DNA of 10,546 nucleotides from UBA5976 sp037137575 (GCA_037137575.1 JBAXKB010000037.1:1-10546); one strand, 5' to 3'. Counted from the stretch's first letter, positions 1-6,634 are shown. Numbers and translations are program-made. Notes: generated from the letters alone by a model not told the origin.

Positions 1-69
1 CGACGGCTCCCCGAGGTGGCTCGCACGAGACTGAGCAACTGAGTCACCGTCTGTGCGAGCAGGAATCAT
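1..69 (-). CDS. Possible 5' end of a divergent gene, cut by the window edge
   Basis: On the minus strand an ATG at 69-67 opens a frame that stays open for 23 codons to the window edge (begins MIPARTDGDSVAQSRASHLG). The stretch is markedly richer in GC than the rest of the window. There is no Shine-Dalgarno sequence before the ATG, so it would have to be leaderless. A plus-strand frame (3-158) is also open across the same DNA, and a strong hairpin overlaps it. I do not recognise the product. This is a weak call, kept because the window edge would hide the rest of the gene. Confidence 0.22.
   Translation of the reverse strand, partial: MIPARTDGDSVAQSRASHLGEPS
19..60. other. GC-rich bulged hairpin
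   Basis: GCTCGCAC (19-26) pairs perfectly with GTGCGAGC (53-60). The stem continues inward as AGAC (28-31) with GTCT (49-52) after one bulged G, giving 12 base pairs around a 17-nt loop that contains the direct repeat CTGAG-caa-CTGAG. By hand count positions 1-60 are 40/60 G+C, much richer than the following DNA. It could be a terminator stem of an upstream gene (no T-run follows), the end of a structured RNA, or chance pairing inside a coding region. Confidence 0.45.
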
Positions 70-337
70 CACTGATTGATGCATTGGCTTTAGCTGAGTT
101 GTATATCGGGAACTGCGCCAAAAATAACTTTTCCGTTATTGAGGTTGCTGATAATTAGGTTAAAAATGGCTGCACCTTTCTAAAATAATGTGGCTGGATA
201 TCTGAACCTGAACGGCGATTTAGTGGTTCTCTTCTTTAACATCTTGCCTAGATTCTGATCCCTAGGGGCCTACTTATTGAGTCATATTTTTGGCTTTTGT
301 TTTTTGCATTCACAAATCTATTGCTACACTAAACAAC
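70..337. other. AT-rich leader region upstream of the MarR gene
   Basis: No convincing gene is present. A small hairpin or palindrome, AATAAC-ttttcc-GTTATT, lies at 123-140 and could be a protein-binding site or a weak RNA stem. Further along are CCTAG-rich sequences (247-266) that include the palindrome CCTAGG. I could not pick out a -35/-10 pair with good spacing, so the promoter of the MarR gene is not placed. The in-frame TTG at 290 lies in this stretch but is a poorer start than the ATG at 338. Confidence 0.4.
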
Positions 338-844
338 ATGGTTCACTCATTAGACCGACCGCAAGGAGACCCAAGCAAACCGCGAAATGCTGAGCTTGGC
401 CTCATGCCGAAGTCGTTGCTTTCCTTGTTTGCAGTGCCAACTCTTGCAAGATTGACAAATTTCTTCCCACGGTGGCTTGACTCCAGAATTGACAGTGATA
501 GTGGTTTCACTGGACCTCGAGTGATGGTGATGTGGTTACTTTCTCGTTGGCACGAACCCACAATGGGTCAGGTGGCTGAGATGTTGGACCTAACTCCTCG
601 TGCAATTACTCGGCTAACTGATGGTTTAGAGACTGAAGGATACGTTGAACGAATAGAGAATGCAGATGACGGACGGGTGTATAACATTTGCCTAACGCCA
701 AAGGGTGAACGGGCAATTAAAGTTATTGAATCGCAGTTAACGCCCGAATTTGTTTCCCTTTTTTCTTGCCTCACCGCACAGGAAATTAGAGCATTTATCA
801 AGACTGCTGAAAAGTTAACTGATCACATGAAAGCGCTGCATTAA
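338..844 (+). CDS. MarR-family winged helix-turn-helix transcriptional regulator
   Basis: 168-residue cytoplasmic DNA-binding protein. Residues 63-103 carry the MarR recognition region (MGQVAEMLDLTPRAITRLTD followed by GLETEGYVER). Residues 106-122 form the wing with the typical Asp-Asp-Gly-Arg ... Leu-Thr-x-Lys-Gly pattern, and helices on both sides would build the dimer interface. Length is normal for the family. The frame extends upstream to a TTG at 290, but ATG 338 is the more natural start. Neither has a Shine-Dalgarno sequence, so the message may be leaderless. MarR proteins usually repress nearby genes and release DNA on binding a small ligand. Here the neighbours are an SGNH hydrolase and a maltodextrin operon. 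A MarR-type MalR linked to maltose genes is known in Corynebacterium glutamicum, which makes control of the downstream operon plausible but unproven. The call on family is firm; ligand and targets are unknown. Confidence 0.9.
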   Translation: MVHSLDRPQGDPSKPRNAELGLMPKSLLSLFAVPTLARLTNFFPRWLDSRIDSDSGFTGPRVMVMWLLSRWHEPTMGQVAEMLDLTPRAITRLTDGLETEGYVERIENADDGRVYNICLTPKGERAIKVIESQLTPEFVSLFSCLTAQEIRAFIKTAEKLTDHMKALH

Positions 845-898
845 GGCACGCTTGTTTTAACTCCTACCTCTTCTGGGATTGAAGAAGTCAGTATTTAA

Positions 899-922
899 GT
901 AACTTCACAAGTGTGAACTTAC
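899..922. promoter_or_regulatory. 24-bp near-perfect palindrome, likely operator
   Basis: The core TTCACA-AG-TGTGAA is a perfect 6-2-6 inverted repeat. Outside it, GTAAc on the left matches cTTAC on the right except for one C/C position per arm. The two-base centre and AT-rich arms suit a dimeric regulator better than a terminator. It sits 55 bp after the MarR gene and 105 bp before the SGNH hydrolase, where it could control the hydrolase. MarR-family operators are typically palindromes of about this size, so the upstream MarR protein is one candidate binder. It does not match the GTTACC-type sites further down. Confidence 0.5.
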
Positions 923-1012
923 GGCTTTGCATGGAAACCAAATTTGTTAGTGGTATGTTGATGGAAAATTCCGCTTCAATGCTAGATGTCGAAGCCTTTA
1001 TTTTATCCAGGC

Positions 1013-1026
1013 TTAGGAGCATGTAA
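1013..1026 (+). promoter_or_regulatory. Ribosome binding site with an ATG-TAA start-stop before the hydrolase start
   Basis: TTAGGAG (1013-1019) is a good Shine-Dalgarno sequence, with seven bases between it and ATG 1027. Between them lies ATGTAA (1021-1026), a start codon followed at once by a stop. The first ATG is only one base from the Shine-Dalgarno, too close for efficient use, so 1027 is taken as the true start. A minimal start-stop element can hold ribosomes and dampen expression, but chance is a fair alternative. Confidence 0.55.
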
Positions 1027-2175
1027 ATGAACCCAGAGTTAGCACTACTTGTTAGAGAATCTCTTCATGGTGTGGCGGAAATCGAGTTTGGTTCGCATGG
1101 ATTAAAATTTTCGCGCCTGGCAAAAAAATTTGCAGTCTTTCATGACCATGATCAATTGACTGAAAAAGTTGCAGCTCAAGGCTCCGGATCTCGGATTGCC
1201 CTGATGACATCCGCTAGTGAAGTAACTCTGACATATAGGTCGACTCGAGACATGACAAAAGATTTGTCCTTCATTGGAAAGCCAAGTGTGGTGACCCTTA
1301 CATGTGGCGAGTACAGCGAATCTATTCACCACGACAATGGAGATCTGCGCGTCTGGAATGGGGCTGAGCTTGTAGAAATTACCGTCGGTGATAATTCGCA
1401 GGCTACGTTCAATATCCCTCATCTGCACGAAGCTGGAGAAATAGTCGACCAACTTATAGAGATATGGCTACCGCACAACTGCAACATAGAAATTGTCGAC
1501 TTGTTTGCAGATGCGCCTCTCAGGCCTGCAGTGATTACAAGCCCTAGGTGGGTTCATTACGGATCCTCAATAAGTCATTGCGTAGAAGCTGATGAACCAA
1601 CTGGAGTTTGGCCGGTGGCCGTTGCGCGGGAACTTAATCTTGATTTGTTTAATCTAGGGCTTGCAGGTTCTGCAAATCTCGAACTATTTGCTGCTCACGC
1701 AATTCGTGAACTTCAACCTGCGATTGTGACATTAAAAGTTGGAATAAACACTGTGAATGGCCGCCATTTAACTCGGCGAACTTTTATTCCGGCTGTTCAT
1801 TCTTTTTTGGATAACATCAGAGAATATCATCCAAAAATTCCGATAGTCGTTGTCTCACCCATAATCTGTCCTGGGCATGAAAGTCTCCCTGGACCTACTC
1901 GTGTTGATCTGAATGGCAAAGTAATTGGCTCTGAGCCTTGTGACCTTGAATGGGTTGAAGATCTAACTTTGGTTGAAATTCGCCAAATCTTGTTGCAAGT
2001 TATTAATCGCCGCGATGATGACAATCTTTTTTACCTAGATGGATTGGAACTTTTTGGACTTGATGACATTGAGTTGTTGCCAGACGGGCTTCACCCTAAT
2101 TCAGAAGGTTACCGAATAATTGGCCAGAGGTTCATGCATCTTCTTTCGCCATTAGTTGACTCAATGAACCTGTGA
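1027..2175 (+). CDS. SGNH/GDSL-family hydrolase with N-terminal beta-rich domain
   Basis: 382 residues with no signal peptide, so probably cytoplasmic. The C-terminal half (about 172-378) carries all four SGNH blocks. Block I is YGSSISHC with nucleophile Ser181. Block II is the Gly in LGLAGSAN (about Gly214). Block III is VGINT with Gly239 and Asn241. Block V is DGLHP with Asp353 and His356. The first ~165 residues look beta-rich and resemble the N-terminal jelly-roll seen in two-domain esterases of this group. The family cleaves esters, often acetyl groups on sugars or other small acyl esters; the substrate here cannot be read from sequence. It lies 182 bp after the MarR gene on the same strand, with a palindrome between them, and ahead of the alpha-glucan operon, so removing acyl groups from imported sugar is possible. 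The ATG is backed by a good Shine-Dalgarno. Family call is firm, substrate unknown. Confidence 0.88.
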   Translation: MNPELALLVRESLHGVAEIEFGSHGLKFSRLAKKFAVFHDHDQLTEKVAAQGSGSRIALMTSASEVTLTYRSTRDMTKDLSFIGKPSVVTLTCGEYSESIHHDNGDLRVWNGAELVEITVGDNSQATFNIPHLHEAGEIVDQLIEIWLPHNCNIEIVDLFADAPLRPAVITSPRWVHYGSSISHCVEADEPTGVWPVAVARELNLDLFNLGLAGSANLELFAAHAIRELQPAIVTLKVGINTVNGRHLTRRTFIPAVHSFLDNIREYHPKIPIVVVSPIICPGHESLPGPTRVDLNGKVIGSEPCDLEWVEDLTLVEIRQILLQVINRRDDDNLFYLDGLELFGLDDIELLPDGLHPNSEGYRIIGQRFMHLLSPLVDSMNL

Positions 2176-2211
2176 GTGAACGCCCTAAATTCGCTGTCAG
2201 TCCTACTTTCA

Positions 2212-2274
2212 CGCCGATATAAGCCAGCGCTGGAGTCGGCGCCTGGTCTAGGGCCTGGGCTGTAACACTAGCCC
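2212..2274 (+). terminator. Cluster of GC-rich stems after the hydrolase gene, possible terminator
   Basis: CGCCGA (2212-2217) pairs with TCGGCG (2236-2241), and the palindrome CCAGCGCTGG (2224-2233) nests inside. A second stem GGGCT (2257-2261) / AGCCC (2270-2274) with an 8-nt loop follows. The cluster begins 36 bp after the hydrolase stop codon. No T-run follows either stem, which is common for actinobacterial terminator-like hairpins but leaves the call uncertain. Confidence 0.42.
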
Positions 2275-2331
2275 TGTAGTAACTTGAACAACCACGAAAA
2301 GTCACTATTAATAAGGTTTTTTGCTACCAAT

Positions 2332-2413
2332 ACGACAATTAGTTACTACGGTAACGAAACATAATAATTTGTTACCGTGGTAACCAATTATAACAATTTG
2401 TTACCACGGTAAA
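2332..2413. repeat. Tandem array of three palindromic operators in 29-bp register
   Basis: Three 14-bp sites start at 2342, 2371 and 2400, exactly 29 bp apart: GTTACTACGGTAAC, GTTACCGTGGTAAC and GTTACCACGGTAAA. Each is an inverted repeat of GTTACC / GGTAAC with two bases between; the middle site is perfect and the outer two have one change each. The spacers repeat as well: ATAATAATTT (2361-2370) and ATAACAATTT (2390-2399) match at 9 of 10 positions. A decayed fragment at 2332-2341 matches the latter at 7 of 10. The array therefore looks like a multiplied regulator-binding unit. It lies 119-190 bp before the first CBM41 gene, and no other paired site was seen in the window. LacI-, TetR- or MarR-type dimers are all possible binders. 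Confidence 0.75.
2360..2394 (+). promoter_or_regulatory. Candidate -10 elements within the operator spacers
   Basis: CATAAT (2360-2365) and TATAAC (2389-2394) each match the -10 consensus at five of six positions and lie in equivalent places of two operator repeats. No good -35 hexamer is found at 16-18 bp upstream of either. If one is used, the regulator sites overlap the promoter and binding would repress. Another weak pair (TGTAAA 2431-2436, TAATGT 2454-2459) would instead put the operators upstream, in an activating position. The sequence does not decide between them. Confidence 0.3.
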
Positions 2414-2452
2414 AAAATCTCCTGATTCGCTGTAAACGAGACGATGAGCGTG

Positions 2453-2501
2453 TTAATGTGACTCAAGAATAGGACACATTAATTCTGAACCTGGGTCCTA
2501 T
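2453..2501 (+). promoter_or_regulatory. Overlapping inverted repeats in the presumed 5' leader
   Basis: TTAATGTG (2453-2460) is perfectly complementary to CACATTAA (2475-2482), and ATAGGAC (2469-2475) to GTCCTAT (2495-2501). The 5' arm of the second pair lies in the loop of the first, so in RNA the two stems would form an H-type pseudoknot or exclude each other. As DNA, the first pair has arm centres 22 bp apart, about two helical turns, which also suits a protein-binding site. The ribosome binding site of the first operon gene follows 13 bp downstream. Confidence 0.4.
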
Positions 2502-2531
2502 CCACCAAATGTAAGGAAGGAAATCACTAGC

Positions 2532-4982
2532 ATGAAAACATCATCAACCTCGATGCACAAAATTTTTGCATCATTCGTAACCTTGCTTCTGGCAGTCGGT
2601 GCTGCGTCGGGGGTTATTGCTCCCGCTCAGGCCACTTCCGCAAGCCAAACGGTTATCGTTCACTACCAAGACCCAGCAGCTACCGGATTCGATAGCTACA
2701 AGGATTGGGCTCTTTATGTTTATGGCCCTGCTTCGTATGGTTGGGGCAAGACGGAGTACTTCAACGGCTCCGACACCTTCGGTAAAGTTTGGACTCAGAC
2801 ATTTGATGCATCTGAGACAAGTGTTACGGTCATCGTGAAAGACAGTGCTTGGCGAGCTAAGGGCTGTGCAAATTGCATCGGTATGGGCGGGGCAGATCGC
2901 CCGATTACTCTCGATGCAAGCGGTACCACCGAGGTTTGGGTTGTAGCTGGTTCTGATTCCACTTACACAACAACAGCTCCGGCTGGTGCAGCAACGGCAC
3001 CATGGGCAGCGAATGCGGTAGACCCGTACTTCACCTGTGATGGCAGCAATGTTTGTACCCCTATTCCGACAATGCCGAGCACTCAAAAATTGATTGTTCA
3101 CTACAACGACCCAGCAGCAACTAGTTTCAAGTCATACCGCGGTTGGGATGTTTACACCTACGGGTCTGGCAATGCGAACTTCAACGATGGGCATTGGTTC
3201 AATGGCTCCGATGATTTCGGCAAGGTTCTCACAGCCGATTTGACGAATACTGAAACGGTATTAAACCTCAGCCTGATCATTCGTAAGACTGACTGGTCTG
3301 CAAGCGCTACTTGTGATGCTTGCGGCGGTATGGGAAAATCAGATCGCACGATTGATCTAGATGCCGATGGCACGACTGAGATCTGGATTACACGTGGCAG
3401 CAATGATGGGCTATATGCTACATCTAAGCCAGCATCATTCACAGCGTCTCCTTGGGCTGCGAATGCAACTGATCCTTACTACTCATGCTCTTCTGATTCG
3501 ACTCCTGTATGTACCCTGAACCCTGCCTTCCCGGCAACTCAGAAATTCATCATTCACTACAACCGTCCAGCAAATGATTACGCAGGATGGAATATGTGGA
3601 TGTGGGGATTCCCTGACGGTGCACAGAATGGCCAGCGCTACTTCACCGGTGAAGACAGCTACGGCAAGATCATCACACTAAATTACTCAGGTAATGCAGG
3701 AACAGTCAGCGGCATGAGTTTCCTCATGCGTAGTACCGAAGATTGGAGCAATGCATCGGTCGACCTGAATGGCGTTGCTATCGCTGGTCTTGAGAGTGCT
3801 GAAGGCGCAACTGGTACGACAGAAGTATGGTTCAAGCAGGGAAATAGCACTGTTTACACTGCTAATCCATTCAAGACCCCAACTGTCACTGATGTATCTG
3901 CCACTACTGGTGGACCAGGTGCTGCAATCACGATCACTGGTACCAACTTTGACGATGTGAACAAGGTGACTTTGGAACGCGCAGCTGTTCCTGCCGTAAC
4001 TGCTTCACCTGCATCAACGACGTACTCTGGTCCAAATAAAACTGGAACAAAGACGATTCACGCAGCTATTAAAGCAGTAGCAGCAGTAACAGCAGCAACC
4101 GTTAATGCATCATTCAAGGTTGTTTCTTCAACCAAGATTGTTGCAGCGATGCCAGCTGGTGTTGCCGCAGTGACTGGAAAGGTAACTGTAGCGAACCCGA
4201 CATTCTCGGGCAAGTCATCAGCTAACTTCACTTCAAAGACAGCTGCAGCTACGCCACTCATCGCAACATCGACGGCCAATGGGCTTGTTGGTGGAGTTGT
4301 GACTGTTACAGGCGCGAATGTCGGCGCTGCAACTTCAGCCAAGATTGGCACACTTGATGTTGGCTCAATCACTGTATTAGCCGCAGATTCAATCTCATTC
4401 GTAGTACCTGCTGGTACTTCTGATGGAAAGATTTCTGTGACAACTGCTGGTGGTACAAAAGTAGCTGCTACAGCATTTGCTCTAGTCCCATCAATCACAT
4501 CGCTGTCTAAGACTTCAGTCGCTATCGGCGGAAGTGTGACAGTGACTGGTGTGAATTTGGCTGCTGTTTCTTCAGTCAAGATTGGTACCAAGGCTGTTAC
4601 TGGTTTCACCAAGGGTGCAACCACAGTAACCTTCACGGTTCCTGCAGCAACTGCTTCAGGCAAGGTAACACTTGTATCAGCAGGCGGCACTGTAATCAGC
4701 GTTGACACCTTGTCGATCATTCCTGCTCCAACAGTAACCGGTTTAACTGGTGCTAAGGCAGGAACTAAATTCAACAAGGGCGCAACCCTGACGATTGCTG
4801 GTAGCAATCTAACTGGTGCAACAGCCGTGCGAATTGGTGCGAATTCAATCACCGGCTATGTAGTGGCTAATGATGGCAAATCCATCACATTCACTGCACC
4901 GACAAACAAGACTGGCAAGATCAGCGTTGAGACCCCTGGTGGTATCGCTATTTCGTCAGCCACTTACACGACTACTAGCTAG
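2532..4982 (+). CDS. Secreted starch-binding protein: three CBM41-like modules and four IPT/TIG domains, no catalytic domain
   Basis: 816 residues, exported by a signal peptide (hydrophobic core about 10-30, likely cleavage after AQA near residue 34). Three modules of the pullulanase-associated CBM41 type span about 39-149, 184-300 and 335-445. Each has the IVHY start, a Trp-led aromatic motif, a D-x-F/Y-G-K turn and a TTE-V/I-W strand. The motif is W353-W356-W358 in module 3 but W-Y-Y in modules 1 (59/62/64) and 2 (205/208/210). Modules 1 and 2, with their PWAAN linkers, look like an internal duplication. Each also has a CxxC insert (112/115, 261/264) and a linker cysteine pair (169/175, 319/327). 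Four IPT/TIG-like beta domains fill about 447-816. CBM41 binds alpha-glucans, usually attached to pullulanases; no glycoside hydrolase domain is present here. No LPXTG, C-terminal membrane helix or lipobox is seen. GGAAGG (2515-2520) precedes the ATG by 11 bases. First gene of the putative operon. Confidence 0.85.
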   Translation: MKTSSTSMHKIFASFVTLLLAVGAASGVIAPAQATSASQTVIVHYQDPAATGFDSYKDWALYVYGPASYGWGKTEYFNGSDTFGKVWTQTFDASETSVTVIVKDSAWRAKGCANCIGMGGADRPITLDASGTTEVWVVAGSDSTYTTTAPAGAATAPWAANAVDPYFTCDGSNVCTPIPTMPSTQKLIVHYNDPAATSFKSYRGWDVYTYGSGNANFNDGHWFNGSDDFGKVLTADLTNTETVLNLSLIIRKTDWSASATCDACGGMGKSDRTIDLDADGTTEIWITRGSNDGLYATSKPASFTASPWAANATDPYYSCSSDSTPVCTLNPAFPATQKFIIHYNRPANDYAGWNMWMWGFPDGAQNGQRYFTGEDSYGKIITLNYSGNAGTVSGMSFLMRSTEDWSNASVDLNGVAIAGLESAEGATGTTEVWFKQGNSTVYTANPFKTPTVTDVSATTGGPGAAITITGTNFDDVNKVTLERAAVPAVTASPASTTYSGPNKTGTKTIHAAIKAVAAVTAATVNASFKVVSSTKIVAAMPAGVAAVTGKVTVANPTFSGKSSANFTSKTAAATPLIATSTANGLVGGVVTVTGANVGAATSAKIGTLDVGSITVLAADSISFVVPAGTSDGKISVTTAGGTKVAATAFALVPSITSLSKTSVAIGGSVTVTGVNLAAVSSVKIGTKAVTGFTKGATTVTFTVPAATASGKVTLVSAGGTVISVDTLSIIPAPTVTGLTGAKAGTKFNKGATLTIAGSNLTGATAVRIGANSITGYVVANDGKSITFTAPTNKTGKISVETPGGIAISSATYTTTS

Positions 4983-4998
4983 TCTGGTAGTCGCATAG

Positions 4999-5059
4999 GC
5001 ACGGTATCTAGAGTTGGGGCGAGCAATGCTTCCGCAAGCCCGAACTCTAGATACTGTGC
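4999..5059 (+). terminator. Long stem-loop between the two CBM41 genes
   Basis: A 17-bp stem pairs GCACGGTATCTAGAGTT (4999-5015) with AACTCTAGATACTGTGC (5043-5059); one pair is G-U in RNA. Inside, GGGC and GCCC extend the pairing past a G/G mismatch. It starts 17 bp after the stop codon. There is no T-run, and the next gene continues in the same pathway. It may be a partial terminator or a 3' block that protects the upstream message. Confidence 0.65.
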
Positions 5060-5062
5060 TGT

Positions 5063-5089
5063 CGGCTCATAGTTTGGTCTGCTGAGCCG
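5063..5089 (+). other. Second stem-loop directly after the long hairpin
   Basis: CGGCTCA (5063-5069) pairs with TGAGCCG (5083-5089) around a 13-nt loop, only three bases after the preceding hairpin. Two stems in a row strengthen the case for processing or attenuation at this junction. Confidence 0.5.
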
Positions 5090-5202
5090 CAGAGAAACAA
5101 AGGACTATTCCCTGGATCGAATATGGGTAAGTGCCAGCTCTGGGGAGTGCAAGTGGAATAGAGTTTTTTCGGGTCAATATTCTAAGGAAGTCAGTGTTTA
5201 TC

Positions 5203-6627
5203 ATGAATGCACACGTAATACGGGTGAAAAAAATCCTTATTGCCGTTATGTTGCTTGGGATTTCTACCGCCGGTGTGATCTTTAGCCCGGCTCAAGGTAC
5301 CACAGCGCCAAGGCATATCACAATTCATTATTACCGCGCCACATTGAATAGTTTGGCAACCGCGGCTAACGGTGTCTGTGCAGCTGATCCTTGCGGAAAG
5401 TATGATGGCTGGAACTTCTGGGTGTGGGGAGCAGCACTATCTGGATACTCTGGATCAACTGACGGTTTTTCCGCAGCTGTGCCCATTGATTCGATGGATA
5501 AATTCGGCGCTAAGGCTACTTTTGAAATTGGTAGCAGTTCAAATGATGTTGGTCTGCTTGCCCGTATTGGTAGCAACTGGGCTTGGGCTAAGGCTGATAT
5601 CCCGGTCGAGCGGTACATCAAACCCAACCCAACAGGCGACACTGAAGTTTGGATCAAGGAAGGCGACCCCCTTCTCTACACCTCAAACCCGAATGACCGC
5701 GTGTTGCGTATTCACTACAATCGTTCCGACAATAAGTACAGCGGATGGGATATTCAGACCCAAGAGTCAAACCCTACTGATAACAAGGCCGTAGCATTTT
5801 CCACAAGAAATGATTGCTTTGGTCGAGTCGCTACGATCCAGGTTCCGGAAATTTCACAGTCGACTCAGGATTACATCTTGCGCAAAGGCGGCAACTCTGG
5901 AACCTTGAAGTCTCACGTATTGACTGCCAATTTAAATGAAAGCAAATACACAGATGTATGGCTCAATGCCAATCTCTTCTTGGGCGAAGACACCACGATC
6001 GATGAAGGTGACAGTACTTTTCTTTACCTGAATCAGCAGGACCAGAATCCAATCGGGAATCTGGTTGTGGTGCATTACAGTCGACCGTTGCAAGATTATT
6101 CCGGTTGGACCATGACTACTTTGGCTGATGGGATAAAACATAAGTTCACTGCCGTAGATCCGTTATTTGGCCGCCTTGGCTGTGCTTATGTGTTAGATCT
6201 GACAGCAACGACCTCAATTATCAAGGTAACGAATGGGTCTAAAGTGGACTTGACTTTTGGCGAAGCATCAACCGGTTTGGGCGGCCAGCGCACTTTACAT
6301 TTAACTGGGGTAATCACCGATGTATGGCTAAAGCAGGGACGCCGCGACATTTGGGATAAGGAACAGGAGCCCGATCCAGCGGTGAAGGCATTCCAGAAAA
6401 TTGGCAAAGTTGTGACGCACTTGAAGGTTGGAAAATCTGCTGCAATACCAATGAAGTCCAACGCAAATTTGAAGCTTTCTTGGTATGTGATCACCCCAGC
6501 AAATTGCAAGATTTCCGCTGGCAAGGTAATCGCGCGCAAACCTGGTATTTGCAAATTGGATGTGACCCAAGTTGGGAATGCCGCGTTTAATGCTTTCACT
6601 TTGCAATACAGAATCACAATAAGTTAA
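5203..6627 (+). CDS. Secreted starch-binding protein: three CBM41-like modules and an Ig-like domain, no catalytic domain
   Basis: 474 residues from ATG 5203. The frame is open from a GTG at 5131, but only the ATG puts a normal signal peptide (basic start, hydrophobic core about 9-27, SPAQG region) at the N terminus. AAGGAAG (5184-5190) lies 12 bases before it. Three CBM41-like modules follow at about 37-161, 166-274 and 285-385. All keep the HY...GW and D-V/E-V-W patterns, but the aromatic motif is complete only in the first (W70-W73-W75). The second has W182 then Gln185/Gln187, and the third W302 then Thr305/Leu307, so these two may bind weakly or serve as spacers. Residues about 394-474 form an Ig-like repeat (KVGKSAAIP ... 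CKISAGKV ... GICKLD) with a probable Cys435-Cys450 bridge. No enzyme domain, sorting signal or membrane anchor is seen. Probably a functional partner of the upstream CBM41 protein. Confidence 0.8.
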   Translation: MNAHVIRVKKILIAVMLLGISTAGVIFSPAQGTTAPRHITIHYYRATLNSLATAANGVCAADPCGKYDGWNFWVWGAALSGYSGSTDGFSAAVPIDSMDKFGAKATFEIGSSSNDVGLLARIGSNWAWAKADIPVERYIKPNPTGDTEVWIKEGDPLLYTSNPNDRVLRIHYNRSDNKYSGWDIQTQESNPTDNKAVAFSTRNDCFGRVATIQVPEISQSTQDYILRKGGNSGTLKSHVLTANLNESKYTDVWLNANLFLGEDTTIDEGDSTFLYLNQQDQNPIGNLVVVHYSRPLQDYSGWTMTTLADGIKHKFTAVDPLFGRLGCAYVLDLTATTSIIKVTNGSKVDLTFGEASTGLGGQRTLHLTGVITDVWLKQGRRDIWDKEQEPDPAVKAFQKIGKVVTHLKVGKSAAIPMKSNANLKLSWYVITPANCKISAGKVIARKPGICKLDVTQVGNAAFNAFTLQYRITIS

Positions 6628-6634
6628 TTAATTA

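Noticed and set aside
3..158. Plus-strand open frame at the left edge as the 3' end of an upstream gene
   Set aside because: Fifty-one codons with no recognisable motif, a shift from GC-rich to AT-rich composition within the frame, and a strong hairpin inside it. It cannot be supported over chance.
290..337. TTG at 290 as the start of the MarR protein
   Set aside because: It would add 16 residues outside the family fold, with no Shine-Dalgarno sequence. ATG 338 gives a typical MarR length.
2332..2413. CRISPR-like array
   Set aside because: The 29-bp period invites the idea, but the units are contiguous, the spacers are themselves repeated, and the 14-bp palindrome fits an operator. No cas gene is present.
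2571..3101. 176-codon minus-strand open frame opposite the first CBM41 modules
   Set aside because: It is opposite a gene with clear domain structure, its translation is Arg/Ser/Cys-rich with no family features, and no gene of its own is suggested.
4058..4852. 264-codon minus-strand open frame across the IPT/TIG domains
   Set aside because: It lies wholly inside a well-supported secreted protein. It arises from the GCA/ACT-rich codons of that gene, gives a repetitive Ala/Val/Thr/Pro-rich translation, and has no recognisable domain.
5131..5202. GTG at 5131 as the start of the second CBM41 protein
   Set aside because: It would put 24 extra residues, including charged ones, before the signal peptide and lacks a good ribosome binding site. 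ATG 5203 gives a normal signal peptide.
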